Shown: one piece after another, positions 6,259-6,669 of the stretch
How the letters are laid out: each line of letters opens with the position of its first letter
Position numbering within the stretch: position 1 is the stretch's first letter
Assembly: GCA_023452965.1 (NCBI GenBank)
Contig: JAEXUU010000242.1
Span: 1-6,669, forward strand
DNA length: 6,669 nt
Direction of reading: 5' to 3'
Source of the DNA: Pseudomonadota bacterium
GTDB taxonomy: Bacteria > Pseudomonadota > Alphaproteobacteria > Rhizobiales > Beijerinckiaceae
Made by a program: the position numbers and the translations under genes
The notes under the pieces: model-generated
Database searches by the model: none
Seen by the model: only the letters and a program-made list of their open reading frames with translations
Told to the model about the DNA's origin: nothing

Positions 6259-6669
6259 ACAGATCACAACCGCCAGACGCCGACCGATATCTACGAGCGC
6301 GTCACCAGCCACATCATCACCGCCATCGAGGCCGGCGCCGGTGACTACCGGATGCCCTGGCATCACGATGGATCGGCCATCACCACGCCCGTCAATATCG
6401 CCTCAAGCAGGACTTATCGCGGCGTCAACATCCTCTCACTCTGGGCTGCGGCGCACGCGGCCGGCTATCCCACCGGGATCTGGGGCACTTACCACCAATG
6501 GCAAGCGCTCGGCGCTCAGGTTCGTAAGGGCGAGCACGGCCACCTTGTCGTGTTCTGGAAGACCCACGCTCGCGACAAAACGGATGACCAAGCCGACGAT
6601 GCAAATCGTGACGACCCCGCCCGGTCCATGTTTGCTCGCGGCGACTCGGTTTTTAACTGCGCCCAGGTT
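6253..6669 (+). CDS. ardC: ArdC-family antirestriction protein, N-terminal part (cut by window end)
   Basis: 139 codons are visible and the frame is still open at the edge. The sequence matches the N-terminal single-stranded-DNA-binding domain (DUF1738) of ArdC proteins: YERVT at 14-18, the MPW segment at 34-36, N48 in TPVNIASS, YRGVN at 55-59, the aromatic GIWGTYHQW (75-83), QVRKGEHG (89-96), VVFWK (99-103), and VFN at 133-135 resuming after a variable acidic insert (about 105-125). Full ArdC proteins are roughly 300 aa with a C-terminal zincin-type metallopeptidase domain, which would lie beyond the window. Known ArdC proteins are plasmid- or ICE-borne, bind single-stranded DNA and protect incoming DNA from type I restriction. 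A strong Shine-Dalgarno (6241-6247) supports the ATG. The start codon is embedded in a large palindrome, suggesting structure-dependent expression. The family call is firm; protection activity here is inferred. Confidence 0.92.
   Translation, partial: MTTDHNRQTPTDIYERVTSHIITAIEAGAGDYRMPWHHDGSAITTPVNIASSRTYRGVNILSLWAAAHAAGYPTGIWGTYHQWQALGAQVRKGEHGHLVVFWKTHARDKTDDQADDANRDDPARSMFARGDSVFNCAQV

Noticed and set aside
6091..6366. Minus-strand open frame across the palindrome and start of ardC
   Set aside because: It overlaps the strongly supported ArdC N-terminus and the structured intergenic region and shows no domain.

Overview
The window reads as a piece of an accessory or mobile region from a high-GC proteobacterium, most likely an alphaproteobacterium. 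That assignment is inferred from the GC-rich codon use and from the gene families present; no rRNA, tRNA or housekeeping gene is available to confirm it. No tRNA, CRISPR array or conventional cargo gene (resistance, metabolism, toxin) is visible.

Layout. Positions 1-239 are non-coding or undecided and contain an unusual cluster of perfect palindromes (61-86, 88-97, 110-127, 146-158), followed by a small AT-rich island that may be a promoter. Positions 240-6032 are one tight plus-strand operon of four genes, each overlapping the next by the four bases ATGA. Three encode large tyrosine recombinases (451, 613 and 721 aa). The fourth encodes a 146-aa helix-turn-helix plus coiled-coil protein resembling the TnpC/DUF6262-type accessory proteins of Tn554-like elements. 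Positions 6033-6252 are intergenic and are dominated by a 184-base imperfect palindrome (6075-6258). Its right end contains the Shine-Dalgarno sequence and start codon of the last gene. Positions 6253-6669 are the N-terminal part of an ArdC-family antirestriction protein, cut by the window edge.

Interpretation. The four-gene operon looks like a self-contained recombination module of the 'recombinase in trio' (RIT) / Tn554 type, probably inserted in an integrative or conjugative element or plasmid backbone, since ArdC proteins are typically carried on transmissible DNA. Gene 1 has the full R-K-HxxR-H-Y active site. Gene 2 lacks the first catalytic arginine (Glu in its place) and the box II histidine. 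Gene 3 has Arg in place of the box II histidine. Genes 2 and 3 also carry long C-terminal extensions with cysteine clusters. This suggests division of labour in a multi-recombinase complex, with the small fourth protein as a DNA-binding or targeting partner. The exact element ends are not resolved.

The points most worth a second look are the recombinase trio plus fourth gene without cargo, the large palindrome that embeds the ardC start (a candidate single-stranded-DNA promoter or translational switch), and a perfect 11-bp GC-only inverted repeat enclosing TTGACA just inside gene 1.
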